Shown: positions 17,084 to 26,363, counted from the stretch's first letter. The stretch is 64,000 nt of DNA from Clostridiales bacterium (GCA_004554165.1 SFNQ01000010.1:1-64000); one strand, 5' to 3'. Numbers and translations: made by a program. Notes: generated by a model not told the origin, from the sequence alone.

Positions 17084-17964
17084 TACAGGTCACCTCCCGA
17101 ACGTTGGATGGCCTCCGTGAGGCAGCGTTTTGCCAGCTCCTCCACCAGCTGGAGGCGCAATTCCCGGCTGGCGCGCCAGCTCGTGCGCGGATTGACGTCG
17201 TCCAGCGCAGCCTTTCCAAAGGCGGCCACCGTTTCTGCGCAAACGGGCTGGCCCTTGGCCGCAGCCTCCGCGGAGGGGGCGCGCATGGGGACGGGGCCTG
17301 CGACGCCGTAGGCGATCCGCGCGTCAAGAATGGTCTGTTTGTCCTCGGAGAGCTTGACGTTTGCCGAGCAACCCGTGGTGGCGATGTCCATGGCGTTGCG
17401 CATGGCATATTTGATGTAGTGGCCCTTGTAGCCCTCGTAGCTTTCGCGGCGGATCAGGATGGCGGTCTGAATCTCGCCCTCCCGCAGATCCACCACGCCC
17501 GCCTTGAGGTAGAATTCCTGAATGGGAACGAGGCGCTTGCCGCCGGGCCCGGTCAGCTCGATCACCGCGTCGTAGGCCATGAGCGTGGAGGCGGAGTCCG
17601 CGCTGGTGACGCCGTTGCAGGTGTTGCCGCCGATGGTGCCGATGTTGCGCACCTGCGGCCCGCCGACCATGTCCACGGCCTCGCCGAGCACGTTGATATG
17701 CGCCTGAATCACAGGGCTCTTTGTAATGTGGGAAAAGCTGGTGAGGGAACCGATGCGAATTGTCCCGTCTCCTTCCAGCGTCACGCCGCGCAGCTCATCG
17801 AGCATGTAGATGCTGATGAGGTCGGAGCCTGCCAGCTTGCCCTCGCGCATCTGCACCAGCACGTCGCTGCCGCCGGCGATGATCTTTGCCTTCGGGTGTT
17901 CGAGGCGCAGCGCCACGGCCTGTTCGACAGAGTTTGCTTCGTATAATGCGTTGATATCGTACAT
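17083..17964 (-). CDS. xdhB: Xanthine dehydrogenase-type FAD-binding subunit
   Basis: 293 residues. FAD-binding signatures are IIAGGSDVLVQM near residue 29 and VRNIGTIGGNTCNG near residue 106. It carries electrons from the iron-sulfur subunit to the acceptor. It sits 18 nt after xdhA and 1 nt onto xdhC, so the three subunits are expressed together. Confidence 0.94.
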   Translation of the reverse strand: MYDINALYEANSVEQAVALRLEHPKAKIIAGGSDVLVQMREGKLAGSDLISIYMLDELRGVTLEGDGTIRIGSLTSFSHITKSPVIQAHINVLGEAVDMVGGPQVRNIGTIGGNTCNGVTSADSASTLMAYDAVIELTGPGGKRLVPIQEFYLKAGVVDLREGEIQTAILIRRESYEGYKGHYIKYAMRNAMDIATTGCSANVKLSEDKQTILDARIAYGVAGPVPMRAPSAEAAAKGQPVCAETVAAFGKAALDDVNPRTSWRASRELRLQLVEELAKRCLTEAIQRSGGDL

Positions 17965-17982
17965 GGTGGTCAGCCTCCCTTC

Positions 17983-20265
17983 TCAGATGAGTCCTTCCTC
18001 TTTGAAACGCTCAAAGAGGACGTGCGGCGTCAGCGGCGCGCGGTCGATGGAAACGCCGGTGGCCTGCAGCACGGCGTTGCGAATTGCGGGCGCGCCGGAA
18101 CAGGCGGGCGGTTCGCCCAGGGCCTTGGTGCCGTAAGCGCTGGTGGGCTCATAGTTTTCCACAAACTCCGCCTGAAGATCCGGGTGATCCATGAAGGTGG
18201 AGAGCTTGTAGTCCAGTAGGTTGTTGTTGAGGGGACGGCCGGTCTTTTCGTCGAACAGGAGCTGCTCGGACAGGCCGTAGCCGATGGCCATGCTCATGCC
18301 GCCGTGAACCTGCGCTTCCGCAAGGGCCGGGTTGATGAGCCTGCCGCAGTCGTGTACGTTGATGATCTTGAGCAGCCGGACCTTGCACAGCGGGATATCC
18401 ACCTCCACCTCGGCAAAGGAACAGCCGAAGGAGTAGGCGTTGGTCTTGATCTGGTAGGTGCTCTCGCTGGTGATGTGCTGGCTGTTTGTGAGGCTGTAGA
18501 GCGCCTCGGTGGCAAGCTCCGCCAGGGTCAGCAGCTCCCGCCCGTCGGTGGTGCGCAGGATGACCCCGTTTTTGAGGTCCAGGTTGCACACCGGCATGCG
18601 CGTCAGTTCGTGAGCATAGCGGAGGATGCGCTCCTTCATCATGGATGCGGTCTGCTGTATCGCAAAGCCGCCAACATAGGTCTGGCGCGAGGCGTAAGCG
18701 CCCGTGCCAAAGGGCGTGATGTCCGTATCCTGCGAGGAAACCACATGGACGTCCTCAAAGGGGATGCCCAGCGTTTCCGCCGCCATCTGCGCAAAGGCCG
18801 TGTCCGCGCCCTGGCCGATCTCCGTTTCGCCCATCTGGAGCTGCACGGAGCCGTCCTGGTTGAGCACCATGCGGCAGCTGGAGCTTTCGAGCGCGATGGG
18901 CCAGACTGCGGTGTTGTACCAGAAGATGGCCATGCCGATGCCGCGGCGGATGGGGCCGGTCTGGTTGGCGTATTCCCTGCGCTTGTTCTCATAGTCCATG
19001 TACGCAAGGCCCTTTTCGATGCACTGGTTCAGGCTGTCGAAATAGTTCTCGTTCTTTGAGAAGTTGTCCTTGTAGCCAACCTCCATCATGTTCTTGCGGC
19101 GCAGCGCCAGAGAATCCATGTTGAGCCCGCGGGCGATGTCCTCCACATGGCTTTCAATGCAGAACGTGATCTGCGGGATGCCGTAGCCGCGCATGGCGCC
19201 GGCTGCGGGCGTGTTGGTAAAGACCGTATAGGCGTCCACCTTGCAGGCCGCACTCCGGTAGATCTGCCCGAAAGCGCCGGCCGCCTTGGCGTTGATGCCG
19301 TGGCCGTGGGAGGCGTAGGCGCCCTGCTTGGAGAAGGATTCCAGCCTGCGGGCCACAAAGGTACCGTCCGGCCGCACATAGGTGGTAATGTGGGCGCGGA
19401 TGGCGTGGCGCACGCGGTTGGAAACGAAGGTTTCCTCCCGGGATACGTCCAGCTTCACCCTGCGTCCGCCCACCTGTGTGCACAGATATGCGCACAGCGG
19501 CTCATACAGCGCATCCTGCTTGTTGCCGAAGCCGCCGCCGATATAGGGCTTGATGACGCGTACCTTGCCCCAGGGAATGCCCAGCGCCTGGCCAACGATG
19601 CGGCGGATGATGTGCGGAATCTGGGTGGAGGCGATGATAACGATGCGGTCGCCCTCCATATGCGCCTCATAAATGGCGTTTTCAATGTGGCAGTGCTGTA
19701 CGGTGGGCGTATCGTACCAGCCCTCGAATTTGATCAGCCCCGGTTCCTTCAGGGCCTCTTCATAATTGCCGTTTTCATAGCCGGTATGCGCGAGGATGTT
19801 GTTGGGAAACTCCTCGTGCAGCAGCGGCGCGCCCTCCTGCATGGCCTCCACCTGATCCAGCACAAAGGGGTACTCCTCGTACTCGACCCGGATGGCGCGC
19901 AAAGCCTGCGCGGCGGCAACCTCGTTTTCCGCCACGACTGCGGCCACGTCGTCGCCATAATAGCGCACGCGCCGGTTCAGCAGCAGGCGGTCGGCCACGT
20001 CCTGATGGTGCGGGTCGGTGGACCAGGGATGGCCCGCCGTTGGGAATTTGTAGTTCGGCACGTCAAAGCAGGTCACGATCTTGACCACGCCCTTGATCTT
20101 CTCGGCTTCCGAGGTATCAACGCTCTTGACCATGCCGTTTGCGATGGTTGAATGAAGAACCTTTGCAACCAGCGCGCCCTTGTCCGTCAGATCGTCCGTA
20201 TAGCGCGCGCGGCCCGTGACCTTATCGATCGCGTCCACGCGGGCAACACTTTTTCCAACGCTCAT
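17983..20265 (-). CDS. xdhA: Xanthine dehydrogenase-type molybdenum-binding subunit
   Basis: A 760-residue catalytic subunit. KVTGRARYTDD near the N-terminus, IGGGFGNKQD, GAMRGYGIPQ (molybdopterin contacts), GETEIGQGADT and KALGEPPACSGAPAIRNA (base glutamate in the GEP segment) are intact. It hydroxylates purines, probably hypoxanthine or xanthine given the adenine and guanine deaminases nearby. Other family substrates such as nicotinate cannot be excluded. The start overlaps the ade stop by 4 nt. Confidence 0.93.
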   Translation of the reverse strand: MSVGKSVARVDAIDKVTGRARYTDDLTDKGALVAKVLHSTIANGMVKSVDTSEAEKIKGVVKIVTCFDVPNYKFPTAGHPWSTDPHHQDVADRLLLNRRVRYYGDDVAAVVAENEVAAAQALRAIRVEYEEYPFVLDQVEAMQEGAPLLHEEFPNNILAHTGYENGNYEEALKEPGLIKFEGWYDTPTVQHCHIENAIYEAHMEGDRIVIIASTQIPHIIRRIVGQALGIPWGKVRVIKPYIGGGFGNKQDALYEPLCAYLCTQVGGRRVKLDVSREETFVSNRVRHAIRAHITTYVRPDGTFVARRLESFSKQGAYASHGHGINAKAAGAFGQIYRSAACKVDAYTVFTNTPAAGAMRGYGIPQITFCIESHVEDIARGLNMDSLALRRKNMMEVGYKDNFSKNENYFDSLNQCIEKGLAYMDYENKRREYANQTGPIRRGIGMAIFWYNTAVWPIALESSSCRMVLNQDGSVQLQMGETEIGQGADTAFAQMAAETLGIPFEDVHVVSSQDTDITPFGTGAYASRQTYVGGFAIQQTASMMKERILRYAHELTRMPVCNLDLKNGVILRTTDGRELLTLAELATEALYSLTNSQHITSESTYQIKTNAYSFGCSFAEVEVDIPLCKVRLLKIINVHDCGRLINPALAEAQVHGGMSMAIGYGLSEQLLFDEKTGRPLNNNLLDYKLSTFMDHPDLQAEFVENYEPTSAYGTKALGEPPACSGAPAIRNAVLQATGVSIDRAPLTPHVLFERFKEEGLI

Positions 20266-21983
20266 AGATTTCCTCCTGTTTCCATTCGCTTTGCGTCAAT
20301 AAACGCCATGTTTGTTACATCAAACACGCCCATGTCCGTCAGGCGCACGCTGGGGATGACCGGCAGCGCCACAAAGGAGAGCGTGATAAAGGGATCGGAA
20401 CTGGTCGTGACTCCCAGCTCTGCGGCCGCTTTGAGCAGCGCCTGCTGTGCCGAGAGTATTTTGGACAGCGGCGCGTCGGACATCAGGCCGGCCACCGGCA
20501 GCGGCAGGCGGGCCAGGAGCTTTCCGCCGCTGACGACGGCGTAGCCGCCGCCGCAGGCCTCCAGCGCGTCGATGGCCGCGAACATGTCGGCGTCGTTGTC
20601 GCCCGCGACGATGAGGTTGTGCGAATCGTGGGCGACGGTGGTGGCAATCGCGCCGTTTTTGATGGGCATGCCGGAGAGAATGCCAAGCCCAACGCGGCCG
20701 GAGGCATAATGCCGCTCGAACACGGCCAGCTTCACAAGGCCGTCCTTCGGCGTAAACAGGCCGTTTTCGCTGGGAACCTCCAGCATGTCCAGCTCGGTGA
20801 GCAGTTCGTTGGGCACGAGGCGGATCACCGGGGTTTTGCCGCAGACCCGCAGCTCCAGCGCATCCGGCTTGCGCGGGGCCAGATGAACGCTGTTGTAAAT
20901 CTTCGGGTCGGGCTTGAGCAGCACATCCGTATCCGGATGGAACACGTTGCCGCCGGAGATGACCATGACGGGGTTGAAGTCCCGGAGGTTGTCGAACAGC
21001 ACCATGTCCGCGCGGTAGCCCGGCGCGATGGCGCCATAGCCCTTGAGCGCGTAGGTGTTGGCCGCGTTGATCGTGGCCATCTGGATGGCCTGCATGGCGG
21101 GAATGCCGTTTGCCACCGCGCGGCGGAGGATGTAGTTGATATGCCCCTCCTCGCGAATGTTTTCCAGGTGCTTGTCATCCGTGCAGAACATCATGCGGCG
21201 CGTGGGCAGGCGGTGCTCAGCGATCTTTTTCATGACCTCCTCAATCCCCCGGTTTGCCGAGCCGATGCGCAGATGGATGCGCATGCCGCTGCGCAGCTTT
21301 TCCAGCACCTCCTGGTAGTTGGAGCACTCGTGGTCGGTATGGGGGCCGGCCACGCAGTAGGCGTTCAGCAGGTCGCCCGTCAGCAGCGGCGCGTGGCCGT
21401 CCACGGGCCTGCCGCGGAAGAGCTCCAGCTTGTCGAGCATCTCGCCGTCGCCGGAGATGGTTGCCACATAGTCCATGACCTCGCCCAGGCCCGCAACGCG
21501 CGGATGGTGCAAAAACTGCTCCATATCCTTTGCGGTGAGCTTTGCGCCGCTGGTTTCAAAGGCGGTGCAGGGAACGCAGGACGGGAGCATGAAAAAGACG
21601 GAGAGCGGGAGCCATTCGGTCTGATCCAGCATGTACTGGATGCCGTCTGCGCCGCAGACGTTGGCAATCTCGTGCGGGTCCGCAATGATGGTGGTCGTGC
21701 CCTGTTCCAAAATGACGTTGGCAAAGCGCGAGGGGTGTGCCATGGAGGATTCGATGTGTACATGGCCGTCAATCAGGCCGGGGACGAGATAGGCGCCCTT
21801 TGCATCGATCTCCTCCCGGCCCGTATAGGAGCCGACGCCGAGAATGATGCCGTCGCGCACGGCGACGTCGCCAGTGATGATTTCTTCGGTAAAGACGTTG
21901 ACAATGTTCGCGTTTTTCACGACGAGGGCAGCGTTTTGGTTGGCCGCGTTGAGGATTGCGGCGCGCAGACGAGACTTCTCCAA
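20262..21983 (-). CDS. ade: Adenine deaminase
   Basis: A 573-residue amidohydrolase converting adenine to hypoxanthine and ammonia. Metal motifs are LIDGHVHIESSM near residues 71-82 and IADPHEIANVCG. The C-terminal half has TTVAHDSHNLIVAGDND, typical of bacterial Ade. Length is normal. It is the first gene of the ade-xdhA-xdhB-xdhC operon and has its own sigma-A promoter. Hypoxanthine from this enzyme would feed the dehydrogenase. Confidence 0.95.
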   Translation of the reverse strand: MEKSRLRAAILNAANQNAALVVKNANIVNVFTEEIITGDVAVRDGIILGVGSYTGREEIDAKGAYLVPGLIDGHVHIESSMAHPSRFANVILEQGTTTIIADPHEIANVCGADGIQYMLDQTEWLPLSVFFMLPSCVPCTAFETSGAKLTAKDMEQFLHHPRVAGLGEVMDYVATISGDGEMLDKLELFRGRPVDGHAPLLTGDLLNAYCVAGPHTDHECSNYQEVLEKLRSGMRIHLRIGSANRGIEEVMKKIAEHRLPTRRMMFCTDDKHLENIREEGHINYILRRAVANGIPAMQAIQMATINAANTYALKGYGAIAPGYRADMVLFDNLRDFNPVMVISGGNVFHPDTDVLLKPDPKIYNSVHLAPRKPDALELRVCGKTPVIRLVPNELLTELDMLEVPSENGLFTPKDGLVKLAVFERHYASGRVGLGILSGMPIKNGAIATTVAHDSHNLIVAGDNDADMFAAIDALEACGGGYAVVSGGKLLARLPLPVAGLMSDAPLSKILSAQQALLKAAAELGVTTSSDPFITLSFVALPVIPSVRLTDMGVFDVTNMAFIDAKRMETGGNL

Positions 21984-22006
21984 ACGGAATCACCCACCTT
22001 TTTCGT

Positions 22007-22034
22007 ATTATAACATGTTGTGATTTGCATGCAA
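22007..22034 (-). promoter_or_regulatory. Sigma-A promoter of the ade-xdh operon
   Basis: On the minus strand, TTGCAT (22034-22029), a 16-nt spacer and a perfect TATAAT (22012-22007) sit about 24 nt before the ade ATG. No aptamer-like leader fits in this short space. Confidence 0.75.
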
Positions 22035-22078
22035 AGGAATTTTCGTTCTGCTTTTCCAAGAATCACGGCCCCGAAACC

Positions 22079-22107
22079 TTGCAAAGCCCCAGAAACAGTG
22101 GTAAAAT
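22079..22107 (+). promoter_or_regulatory. Sigma-A promoter of hydA-mocA
   Basis: TTGCAA (22079-22084), a 17-nt spacer and TAAAAT (22102-22107), divergent from the ade promoter. Confidence 0.65.
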
Positions 22108-22154
22108 TATCAAAAGGCGACCAAAAAATTTTTTAGAATGGAGGGCGAAACAGC

Positions 22155-23525
22155 ATGCGGATCCTGATCAGAAACGGTCTGGTTGTGGGCGACGGCGGCG
22201 CGGTTTCGGCGGATGTGCTGACGGAGGACGGAACCATTCTGCGGGTCGCGCCGCAGATTGGGGAGGCGCACGACGTCTGTATCGACGCTGCGGGCTGCTA
22301 TGTCATGCCCGGCTTTATTGATACGCATACCCATTTCGATCTCGACCTGGGAACGACGGTCACGGCGGACAACTTTGTTACCGGCACGCGGGCGGCGGTG
22401 CTGGGCGGCACCACCACGGTGCTGGATTTTGCAACGCAGGACCGCGGCATGACCATGCAGGACGCCCTCGACCTGTGGCACAAAAAGGCACAGGGCAGCA
22501 GCTGTAACTATGGGTTCCACATGGCGGTTTCGGAGTGGAACGACGCGCGCATCGGCGAAATCCCGTCCATGATCCGGCAGGGCGTAACTTCCTTTAAAAT
22601 GTACATGGTGTACGACGCCATGCGCGTGGACGACGGCGCGATCTATGACGCGCTCCGGCGCACTGCCGCGGAGGACTGCATCATCGGCGTACACTGTGAA
22701 AACTACGATCTGCTCCGGCAGCGGATTCTGGAGTGCAGGTCGGCGGGCCTGTCCGGGCCCACGGCCCACCCGCTGTCCCGGCCGAACATCGTCGAAGCGG
22801 AGGCGGTGGCCCGCCTGATGCGCATTGCGGAGCTGGCGGAGGCGCCGGCCTGGGTGGTACACCTGTCCACAAGGGAGGGGCTTGAGGAAGCGCGGCGGGC
22901 GCGGCTGCGGGGGCAGGAGGTCTATCTTGAAACCTGCCCGCAGTATCTCGTGCTGGACGATTCCGCCTATGCCGCGGAGGATGGGGCCCGGTTCGTGCTC
23001 TCGCCGCCGCTGCGCAAGCCTGCGGATGCGGAGGCCATCCTTACCGCCATGGCGCAGGACGAGATCGATGTGATCGGCACGGACCACTGCTCCTTTACCA
23101 TGGCGCAAAAGGCGCTGGGAAAGGACGATTTTACAAAGATACCCAACGGCGGCGCCGGTGTGCAGAACCGCGCGGCGCTGATCCATACCTGCGCTGTGCA
23201 GACCGGGCGCATGACCGTGGCGCAGATGGCGGAGCAGCTCAGCGGCAACGCTGCAAGAATCTTCGGCATGTATCCGAAAAAGGGCTGCATTGCCGAGGGC
23301 AGCGATGCGGACATCGTGATCTTCGACCCCAAAGCGGAGCGGACCATCTCCTGGAGAACCAACGCCCATAACTGCGACAACTCGCCCTATGAGGGCATGC
23401 GGACGGTGGGCGCGGCGCGCGACGTGATCGTAAACGGCGTGCTGGCCGTACAAAACGGGACGCTGGTTCAGGAGGGGGCCGGACGCTATGTGTTCCGGGG
23501 CCGCAGTCAGAGGCCGAACCGATGA
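22155..23525 (+). CDS. hydA: Dihydropyrimidinase-type amidohydrolase
   Basis: A 456-residue cyclic-amide hydrolase. The metal motif is GFIDTHTHFDLD near residues 54-65. The carboxylated lysine lies in SFKMYMVY. EVYLETCPQYL and DVIGTDHC complete the site. The family opens dihydropyrimidine or hydantoin rings. Beside xdh, ade, mocA and guanine deaminase it probably acts on a purine-derived ring, as HyuA/HydA does in bacterial purine clusters; that substrate is inferred. GGAGGG lies 9 nt before the ATG. The stop overlaps mocA by 4 nt. Confidence 0.9.
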   Translation: MRILIRNGLVVGDGGAVSADVLTEDGTILRVAPQIGEAHDVCIDAAGCYVMPGFIDTHTHFDLDLGTTVTADNFVTGTRAAVLGGTTTVLDFATQDRGMTMQDALDLWHKKAQGSSCNYGFHMAVSEWNDARIGEIPSMIRQGVTSFKMYMVYDAMRVDDGAIYDALRRTAAEDCIIGVHCENYDLLRQRILECRSAGLSGPTAHPLSRPNIVEAEAVARLMRIAELAEAPAWVVHLSTREGLEEARRARLRGQEVYLETCPQYLVLDDSAYAAEDGARFVLSPPLRKPADAEAILTAMAQDEIDVIGTDHCSFTMAQKALGKDDFTKIPNGGAGVQNRAALIHTCAVQTGRMTVAQMAEQLSGNAARIFGMYPKKGCIAEGSDADIVIFDPKAERTISWRTNAHNCDNSPYEGMRTVGAARDVIVNGVLAVQNGTLVQEGAGRYVFRGRSQRPNR

Positions 23526-24142
23526 GGACGAACGTCGCCTGCATCCTGCTGGCGGCCGGGCTCGGAACGCGCTTTGGCGGAAACAAGCTGCTGGCCAGAG
23601 TGGACGGGACGCCCATGATCGTGCGGGCCTGCCGGCAGCACGCGGCGCAGCCCTACGCGCTCCGGGTGCTGGTTGCACGGCCCGGGGACGGGGAATTGCT
23701 GGCGCAGGCGCTGCGGTTTGCGTTTCGCCCCGCCTACAATCCGGACCCCCGGCGGGGCATTGCCTCCAGCCTGTGCATCGGCCTGAATATGGCGCTCTCC
23801 GCAGCGGAAGGGGAGGGGCTAGGGCTTGACGGCGCGCTCTTTGGCGTGTGCGATCAGCCAGGGCTTCGCGGTGTCACCGTGGCGCGGCTTCTCGAGGCGT
23901 TTGACGCAGACCCGTCCCGCATCGTTGCCCCTGTATCGCCCGAGGGCAGGCGCGGCAATCCCGTGATCTTTCCCCGGGCCAGCTTTCCGGAGCTGCTGGA
24001 GCTGCGGGGCGACCGGGGCGGCGGCGTGGTCATAGAGCGGCATCCAAAGCTGCTGCTGACGGTTCCCGCGCCTGCGGAGGAGCTTCGCGACGTGGATACG
24101 GCGCAGGACGCGTCGTCCGCCGAGACGGAGCTGCGGCCGTAA
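23522..24142 (+). CDS. mocA: Molybdenum cofactor cytidylyltransferase-like protein (MocA family)
   Basis: A 206-residue nucleotidyltransferase. LLAAGLGTRFGGNKLL at residues 10-25 is the MobA/MocA-like NTP-binding signature. GVCDQPGL is the metal-binding aspartate loop, and RGNPVIFPR matches the MocA branch. MocA transfers CMP to molybdopterin for xanthine-oxidase-type enzymes. The 4-nt overlap with hydA and the xdh genes nearby support cofactor maturation for that dehydrogenase. Confidence 0.85.
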   Translation: MRTNVACILLAAGLGTRFGGNKLLARVDGTPMIVRACRQHAAQPYALRVLVARPGDGELLAQALRFAFRPAYNPDPRRGIASSLCIGLNMALSAAEGEGLGLDGALFGVCDQPGLRGVTVARLLEAFDADPSRIVAPVSPEGRRGNPVIFPRASFPELLELRGDRGGGVVIERHPKLLLTVPAPAEELRDVDTAQDASSAETELRP

Positions 24143-24155
24143 ATCCGCGGCGTGC

Positions 24156-24184
24156 TTGCAAAGCGGCAGAAAAGCTGCTATACT
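24156..24184 (+). promoter_or_regulatory. Sigma-A promoter of guanine deaminase leader
   Basis: TTGCAA (24156-24161), a 17-nt spacer and TATACT (24179-24184) begin a leader of about 170 nt that holds the aptamer. Confidence 0.65.
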
Positions 24185-24212
24185 TTTTTCAGGAGAAAAA
24201 GGGGAAAAGGCC

Positions 24213-24279
24213 CGCTCATATAATTTCGTTGCATGGAACGGAAGTATCTACTGGGCCGCCTGCGGCTCTGCTATGAGCG
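24213..24279 (+). promoter_or_regulatory. Purine (guanine-type) riboswitch aptamer, variant core
   Basis: P1 is a perfect 8-bp helix, CGCTCATA (24213-24220) with TATGAGCG (24272-24279). J1/2 TAAT and J2/3 GTATCTAC match the family (usual TAAT and GTTTCTAC). P2 is TTCGTT / AACGGA with a loop ending GG. P3 is GGGC / GCTC with a CC-containing loop for the kissing contact. The base before the P1 3' strand is C, which specifies guanine-type ligands in this family. Two core positions differ from the common sequence: U48 is A and A73 is G. The location directly upstream of guanine deaminase supports the call. Confidence 0.85.
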
Positions 24280-24335
24280 TTCGGAATGGGGACTGCGTAT
24301 CTGCGCGGCCGGTCATGCCGAATGCTTTTCATTTT
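24277..24335 (+). terminator. Putative riboswitch-controlled terminator
   Basis: GCGTTCGG (24277-24284) pairs with CCGAATGC (24318-24325, one G-U), followed by TTTTCATTTT. The 5' arm shares GCG with the P1 3' strand of the aptamer, so ligand-stabilised P1 and the full terminator compete. The loop is long, so strength is uncertain. Confidence 0.45.
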
Positions 24336-24363
24336 CCTCAGAGAGAAAAGGAGGAGGAAACCA

Positions 24364-25626
24364 GTGTCAATCACCGTACTCAAGGGACATATCGTCTCCG
24401 CGCCCAAGCTGGGCGCGCTGGAAACGCTGGAGAACGGCTATCTGGTTCTGGACGACGGAATCATTCAGGGCGCGTTTTCAAGTTTGCCGGAGCGGTTTGC
24501 GTCCGCGCCCGTCAGCGATTATGGCGACCGGCTGATTCTGCAATCCTTTGCGGACATGCACCTGCACGCGCCCCAGTATCCCATGCTGGGCCTCGGCATG
24601 GACCTGCCGCTGCTGGACTGGCTGAAGCAGTATACCTTCCGCACCGAGGCGCAGTTTCAGGATACGGACTATGCGCGCGAGATCTACCGGCAGCTTGCGC
24701 AGCGCCTGATCCGCAGCGGTACGACGCGGGTTGTCATGTTCTCGTCCATCCATACCGATGCCACGCTCATCCTCATGGAGGAGCTGGAGCGCGCGGGTGT
24801 AACGGGCTATGTGGGCAAGGTCAACATGGACCGCAACGGCGCGCCCGGCAGTTATCAGGAGACAACGGAGGAGTCCAAGCGGGAGACGCTGCGCTTTCTG
24901 GAGGCAGCCGCCGACTTTTCGCGAGTCAAGCCCATCCTTACGCCGCGCTTTACGCCCACCTGTACGGACGAGCTGATGGCCTGGCTCGGCCAGACGGCGC
25001 GGGAACGCGGGCTGTATGTGCAGTCCCACTTGTCGGAAAACAAGCAGGAGATCGCCTGGGTGCGCGAGCTTCACCCGGACTGCGTTGAATACTGGGAGAC
25101 CTACGACAAATTCGGCCTGTTTTCCGATCATACGGTCATGGCGCACTGCGTCTATTCCAGCGCCCGGGAGCGCGAGGCGATGAAGCGGCGCAATGTTCTC
25201 GTGGCCCACTGCCCGGATTCCAACATCAATATTTGCAGCGGGTTTGTGCCGCTGCAAATCATGCTGGAGGAAGGACTCTGGGTGGCGCTCGGTTCGGATA
25301 TTGCGGGCGGCGCCGAGCTGCCGATGAACCGCGTGATCACGGCGGCCATCCGCATGTCCAAGGCCAAGCGGATCGAAAGCGAATGGGCGCAGGATTTTCT
25401 GACCGTGATCGAGGGGTATTACCTCGGCACAACGGCGGGTGCGCGCTATTTCGGCGCGGGCGCGGGCTTTGCGCCGGGCGACCCGCTGCATGCGATCGTT
25501 GTGGACGATGCCGCGCTGCCCAAGACGCGGGCGCTCTCCTTGCGGGAGCGGCTGGAGCGGGCGATCTACCTCATGGACGACCGATCGATTGTGGCCGTTT
25601 ACAGCGAGGGAAAGAAAGTCGTATAA
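24364..25626 (+). CDS. guaD: Guanine deaminase
   Basis: A 420-residue amidohydrolase. SFADMHLHAPQYP is the first metal site and the guanine deaminase signature. QSHLSENKQEI, MAHCVYSS and LGSDIAGG follow, completing the zinc and catalytic residues. It converts guanine to xanthine and ammonia. The GTG start at 24364 has GGAGGAGG just upstream. The frame opens earlier (24286), but that part lies inside the riboswitch leader. Expression is probably set by the purine aptamer. Confidence 0.93.
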   Translation: MSITVLKGHIVSAPKLGALETLENGYLVLDDGIIQGAFSSLPERFASAPVSDYGDRLILQSFADMHLHAPQYPMLGLGMDLPLLDWLKQYTFRTEAQFQDTDYAREIYRQLAQRLIRSGTTRVVMFSSIHTDATLILMEELERAGVTGYVGKVNMDRNGAPGSYQETTEESKRETLRFLEAAADFSRVKPILTPRFTPTCTDELMAWLGQTARERGLYVQSHLSENKQEIAWVRELHPDCVEYWETYDKFGLFSDHTVMAHCVYSSAREREAMKRRNVLVAHCPDSNINICSGFVPLQIMLEEGLWVALGSDIAGGAELPMNRVITAAIRMSKAKRIESEWAQDFLTVIEGYYLGTTAGARYFGAGAGFAPGDPLHAIVVDDAALPKTRALSLRERLERAIYLMDDRSIVAVYSEGKKVV

Positions 25627-25773
25627 ACGCGATTCTTATGGCACATCCTAGCCATCGGTACAGGATGCAGGAGCACGACGAAGGAGCGCGGCTCTTTCGC
25701 CCGGGACAATGCCGGGCGGACGGAGGGCCCGCCGCGGCTCAGGCGCCTGCATACCCGGATAGGATGTGTTTTT

Positions 25774-26349
25774 TTGCGGCTTTCCACATTGGCGCTTTTG
25801 TGCGTTTTTATTCTCGCCTGTACGGGGCTCATGCGGTCCACGGCGCGGCGGCTCTGCGTTGCGGAGGGTTCGATCGCGGCCCTTTCCGTGCTGCTGCTTG
25901 CCGCAAGCGCGTTTTCGCCTGCGGTATCGGCTCACATCTCGCTGAACCTTGCCTTTTGCCTGACGCTGCTGCTGGGACTGCTCCTCTGCCGCGGACTGCC
26001 GGATATTGCGGATGCGCTGCTGATCGCCGTTTGTACCGGCGCGCTGGGCTTTGCAGTATATAGCATGTTTCCGAACTTCTATGAGCCGGGCTTTCTTGCC
26101 GGCCTGCCCGCCGCGCTCGTCAGCTCTCAGCTGTTCCGGCGCAGGCGGACGGCGCTGCTGTCGGCCGCTGCCGCGCCCCTGTTTTTTTCGCTTTGCGTCA
26201 TGTTTGAGGAAATGTATCTGTTCGACTCTGCGAACCTGCGCCTTGGCGACCCTGTCGTGCTGGACGCCCAGATGTCGTCGATCCTGCTGCTGTTCCTGCT
26301 CTGGCATCTGCCGCGGCTGCAGCTGCGCAGACCGCATGCCGCGCAGTAA
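25774..26349 (+). CDS. Hypothetical polytopic membrane protein
   Basis: 191 residues, with about five to six hydrophobic segments separated by short basic loops (RSTARR, RRRRTA) and an acidic periplasm-like segment (FEEMYLFDSANLRLGD). The TTG at 25774 is the earliest start but has only a weak GGATGTG site, so the true start is uncertain. I do not recognise a family; there is some resemblance in size and layout to YphA-type proteins. It stands alone between guanine deaminase and the tRNA cluster. Confidence 0.6.
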   Translation: MRLSTLALLCVFILACTGLMRSTARRLCVAEGSIAALSVLLLAASAFSPAVSAHISLNLAFCLTLLLGLLLCRGLPDIADALLIAVCTGALGFAVYSMFPNFYEPGFLAGLPAALVSSQLFRRRRTALLSAAAAPLFFSLCVMFEEMYLFDSANLRLGDPVVLDAQMSSILLLFLLWHLPRLQLRRPHAAQ

Positions 26350-26363
26350 TGTAAAATTTGGTC

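Noticed and set aside
22013..22154. A second purine riboswitch in the divergent ade/hydA region
   Set aside because: No TAAT...TCTAC core or P1-like pairing on either strand, and the leaders are too short.
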